Below, in pieces: positions 62,328-64,000 of a stretch of 64,000 nt of DNA. Source of the DNA: Eubacterium sp. AF22-8LB (lineage in GTDB: Bacteria > Bacillota_I > Bacilli_A > Erysipelotrichales > Erysipelotrichaceae); assembly GCF_003458715.1 (NCBI RefSeq), contig NZ_QRVI01000002.1, positions 1-64,000 on the forward strand, read 5' to 3'. The notes beneath the pieces are model-generated. The model made no database searches. It saw nothing but the letters and a program-made list of their open reading frames with translations, and was not told where the DNA came from. Within the stretch, counting starts at the first letter, position 1, and the number at the start of each line of letters is the position of its first letter. A program made the translations under genes and the position numbers.

Positions 62328-64000
62328 ATGAAGAAAATAATAATGGTTTTGGTTATCTTTATATCAAGTATTATTTTTTATGATAGTTATGTTGACTTGT
62401 CACAGAAACAATATAATGATGTGATAAATCTGAGTAACAAGTTTGCTCAAGAAAACGATATGGAAGTTGTTCCAATTGATTTACAATTGAGTGAAGATAA
62501 GCAAGAAAGAACAAAACAATTTAATCAAGTATACAGTTTTTTGCAAGAACATTCGTATCCTTGTTTTGTTGGCATAGTTTCTAAAAATATAAAAACGGAA
62601 TATGTATATCTTCCAAAACAAAATAAACTACCAGTTTATACAGAAGAAAATAGAACGATTGATTTTAACAAAAATAGCGATTGTTATTTGTCTTCTTCTT
62701 ATAAGGATAAAAATAGGTATGCAACGATTGATTTTATTGATCAAGATTATCATAGTGAATACAATAATGTGCATAGAATAAAGACTTTTGCGAATTATAT
62801 AGAAGATTGGAATGGCAATACATTGTTTCCATTGTACTTTGTCACAAATTCCAAACAGGATTTGTTGAAGGATTTAGAGGATACGAAAATATTATCTGAA
62901 TTGAAAGTGGATGGTGATATCACAACATCCGATTTTTCTACAGGAGTGATTGACTATTCGTTTTTAAAGAGAATTTTGATGTATTTAGCAATTGCGGTTT
63001 TATTATGTCTTTTATCTGATGCATTGACATCTAGAAAAGAAGTTTTTATTCGTAAGATGCAAGGTGCTACTTCATGGTTTATATATAAGAGGCTATATGG
63101 AAAATTTTATTTGTTAAGCATATTGATGTTTGTATTAACACAAGCTTTATTATATCTTCTTGTAGTTCAAAATTATAGACCTGTTACTCATGAACTTATT
63201 CAATATTTACTGCAGTCTGCTCTTCTTTTTGTGCTTTGTCTGATTGTAGTTGGATTTATAATATATGTCTTATTAAGTCAAATTCAATCGGTTGTTATAT
63301 TGAAAAAATCTCAGTTTAGATGGATTTCAATGACTCTGTTTATATTGAAATGTGTCTTTTTGATTTCAATATTTATACCATTATCGACTTCATTTAAGTA
63401 TACATCTCAAGTGGTTCAGGATGGGTATTACTTAAATAAATACAAAGAAACCTATAATAATTATCTTCGTTTAGAGGGTGTTAATATAAATATGTTTTCT
63501 TTGGGATACCAAGATGCGATGAGCCAGTTGAATGAAAAGATTCGAGAATATCCATATATATATGAAGATTTCTTAACCAAAATAAATCGTGATGAGGATG
63601 AAATAACATATCCTTATATCATTGTAAATGAGCAGTATTTAAAGGAATATGATTTATACAAGGATGGTAAGCCAGTTAAAACATTTAAACCTGGTACTCT
63701 TTATGCTCCAAAATCAGTGAATATAGATGAAAGTTATTGTTTGGCTACGGAGTGTGAGTATGATCAACTTGATGATGGTTATGTCATGCTTTCACATAGT
63801 TTAAGAGAGGATAATTGGCATGTGAAAAATCCAATTATTTATGTTGTGGATGAAAACTATGATATGAGTCAATTTGGTATTTTTATTAAGGATAAAGATA
63901 AAACCGTAAAGAAGTCCATTAATGATTTCTTGAAATCTAAGGGATTGTATCAAAATATGAATTATGCGTATGAAAATTATGATTATGGAAAAAAGACCAT
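62328..64000 (+). CDS. Bacteriocin-associated membrane protein (DUF1430-like), partial
   Basis: At least 557 residues are open to the window end. An N-terminal helix (about residues 3-20) is followed by a ~190-residue outside domain, then four helices from about residue 210 to 345 and a second outside domain. That is the arrangement of the DUF1430 proteins that accompany lactococcin-972-like bacteriocins, related to FtsX-like MacB permeases. AGGGAGCAGG precedes the ATG. In those systems the next gene usually encodes an ABC ATPase. Assignment is by recall of the family pattern and is moderate. Confidence 0.65.
   Translation, partial: MKKIIMVLVIFISSIIFYDSYVDLSQKQYNDVINLSNKFAQENDMEVVPIDLQLSEDKQERTKQFNQVYSFLQEHSYPCFVGIVSKNIKTEYVYLPKQNKLPVYTEENRTIDFNKNSDCYLSSSYKDKNRYATIDFIDQDYHSEYNNVHRIKTFANYIEDWNGNTLFPLYFVTNSKQDLLKDLEDTKILSELKVDGDITTSDFSTGVIDYSFLKRILMYLAIAVLLCLLSDALTSRKEVFIRKMQGATSWFIYKRLYGKFYLLSILMFVLTQALLYLLVVQNYRPVTHELIQYLLQSALLFVLCLIVVGFIIYVLLSQIQSVVILKKSQFRWISMTLFILKCVFLISIFIPLSTSFKYTSQVVQDGYYLNKYKETYNNYLRLEGVNINMFSLGYQDAMSQLNEKIREYPYIYEDFLTKINRDEDEITYPYIIVNEQYLKEYDLYKDGKPVKTFKPGTLYAPKSVNIDESYCLATECEYDQLDDGYVMLSHSLREDNWHVKNPIIYVVDENYDMSQFGIFIKDKDKTVKKSINDFLKSKGLYQNMNYAYENYDYGKKT

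Noticed and set aside
1..64000. CRISPR array
   Set aside because: I saw no run of regularly spaced repeats and no cas genes.

Overview
The window looks like chromosomal DNA of a low-GC, strictly anaerobic or fermentative Firmicute. The gene content (class II fumarase, anaerobic ribonucleotide reductase, pullulanase, SpaA-type pili with a class C sortase, a scattered division cluster) suggests an Erysipelotrichia-like gut bacterium. That placement is inference from gene content; no marker gene was compared. Most genes have strong AAGGAG/GGAGG ribosome sites. At least four have no ribosome site and a -10 box exactly six bases before the ATG, which points to leaderless mRNAs.

Layout, 1-26 kb: the window opens in the last ~50 bases of a 5S rRNA gene. 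Housekeeping genes follow: cardiolipin synthase, fumarase, pullulanase, IMP dehydrogenase, a MarR-like domain fused to an NrdG-like radical-SAM activase with NrdD directly downstream, ProC, a leucyl aminopeptidase, IlvE, DegV and L-lactate permease. A reduced division cluster comes next (mraZ, rsmH, ftsL, a PASTA-containing PBP, then ftsA-ftsZ). An amino-acid permease, an M18 aminopeptidase and a small membrane protein sit where mraY, murD, ftsW, murG and divIB would usually lie.

26-48 kb: a tRNA-Gln(CUG) gene on the minus strand is followed by a four-gene pilus operon (tip adhesin, major pilin, sortase C, minor pilin). Then come a GIY-YIG protein, GltX, a HAD phosphatase, a membrane protein, Xaa-Pro aminopeptidase, a CpXC protein, GalE, TrpS, a cupin, an S66 peptidase and a GH2 beta-galactosidase. 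The 370-base gap before the S66 gene holds one, possibly two, candidate small RNAs. The first has a CcpA-type (cre-like) site just downstream of its -10 box. An IS1634-family element (about 45350-47243) lies next to a truncated gene tail and precedes rplM-rpsI.

48.3-64 kb: everything after rpsI looks like a decayed mobile island. It holds a tyrosine-integrase tail beside rpsI with a tandem 10-bp repeat, an AbiE toxin-antitoxin pair, a frameshifted DUF1016 nuclease, and a fragment of a CwlT-type conjugation lysozyme. Two tandem XRE-TPR regulators (RNPP-like) follow; their promoters and 3' ends are nearly identical although their bodies have diverged. The flanks of a third cassette remain without its gene. 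Downstream are two ABC modules (ATPase plus two permeases each), whose ATPases carry Glu in place of the Q-loop Gln as in lantibiotic-immunity LanF proteins, then a small membrane protein and a DUF1430-like bacteriocin-associated membrane protein that runs off the window. No bacteriocin precursor was found. The best candidate for an undescribed system is this peptide-sensing and peptide-immunity island.
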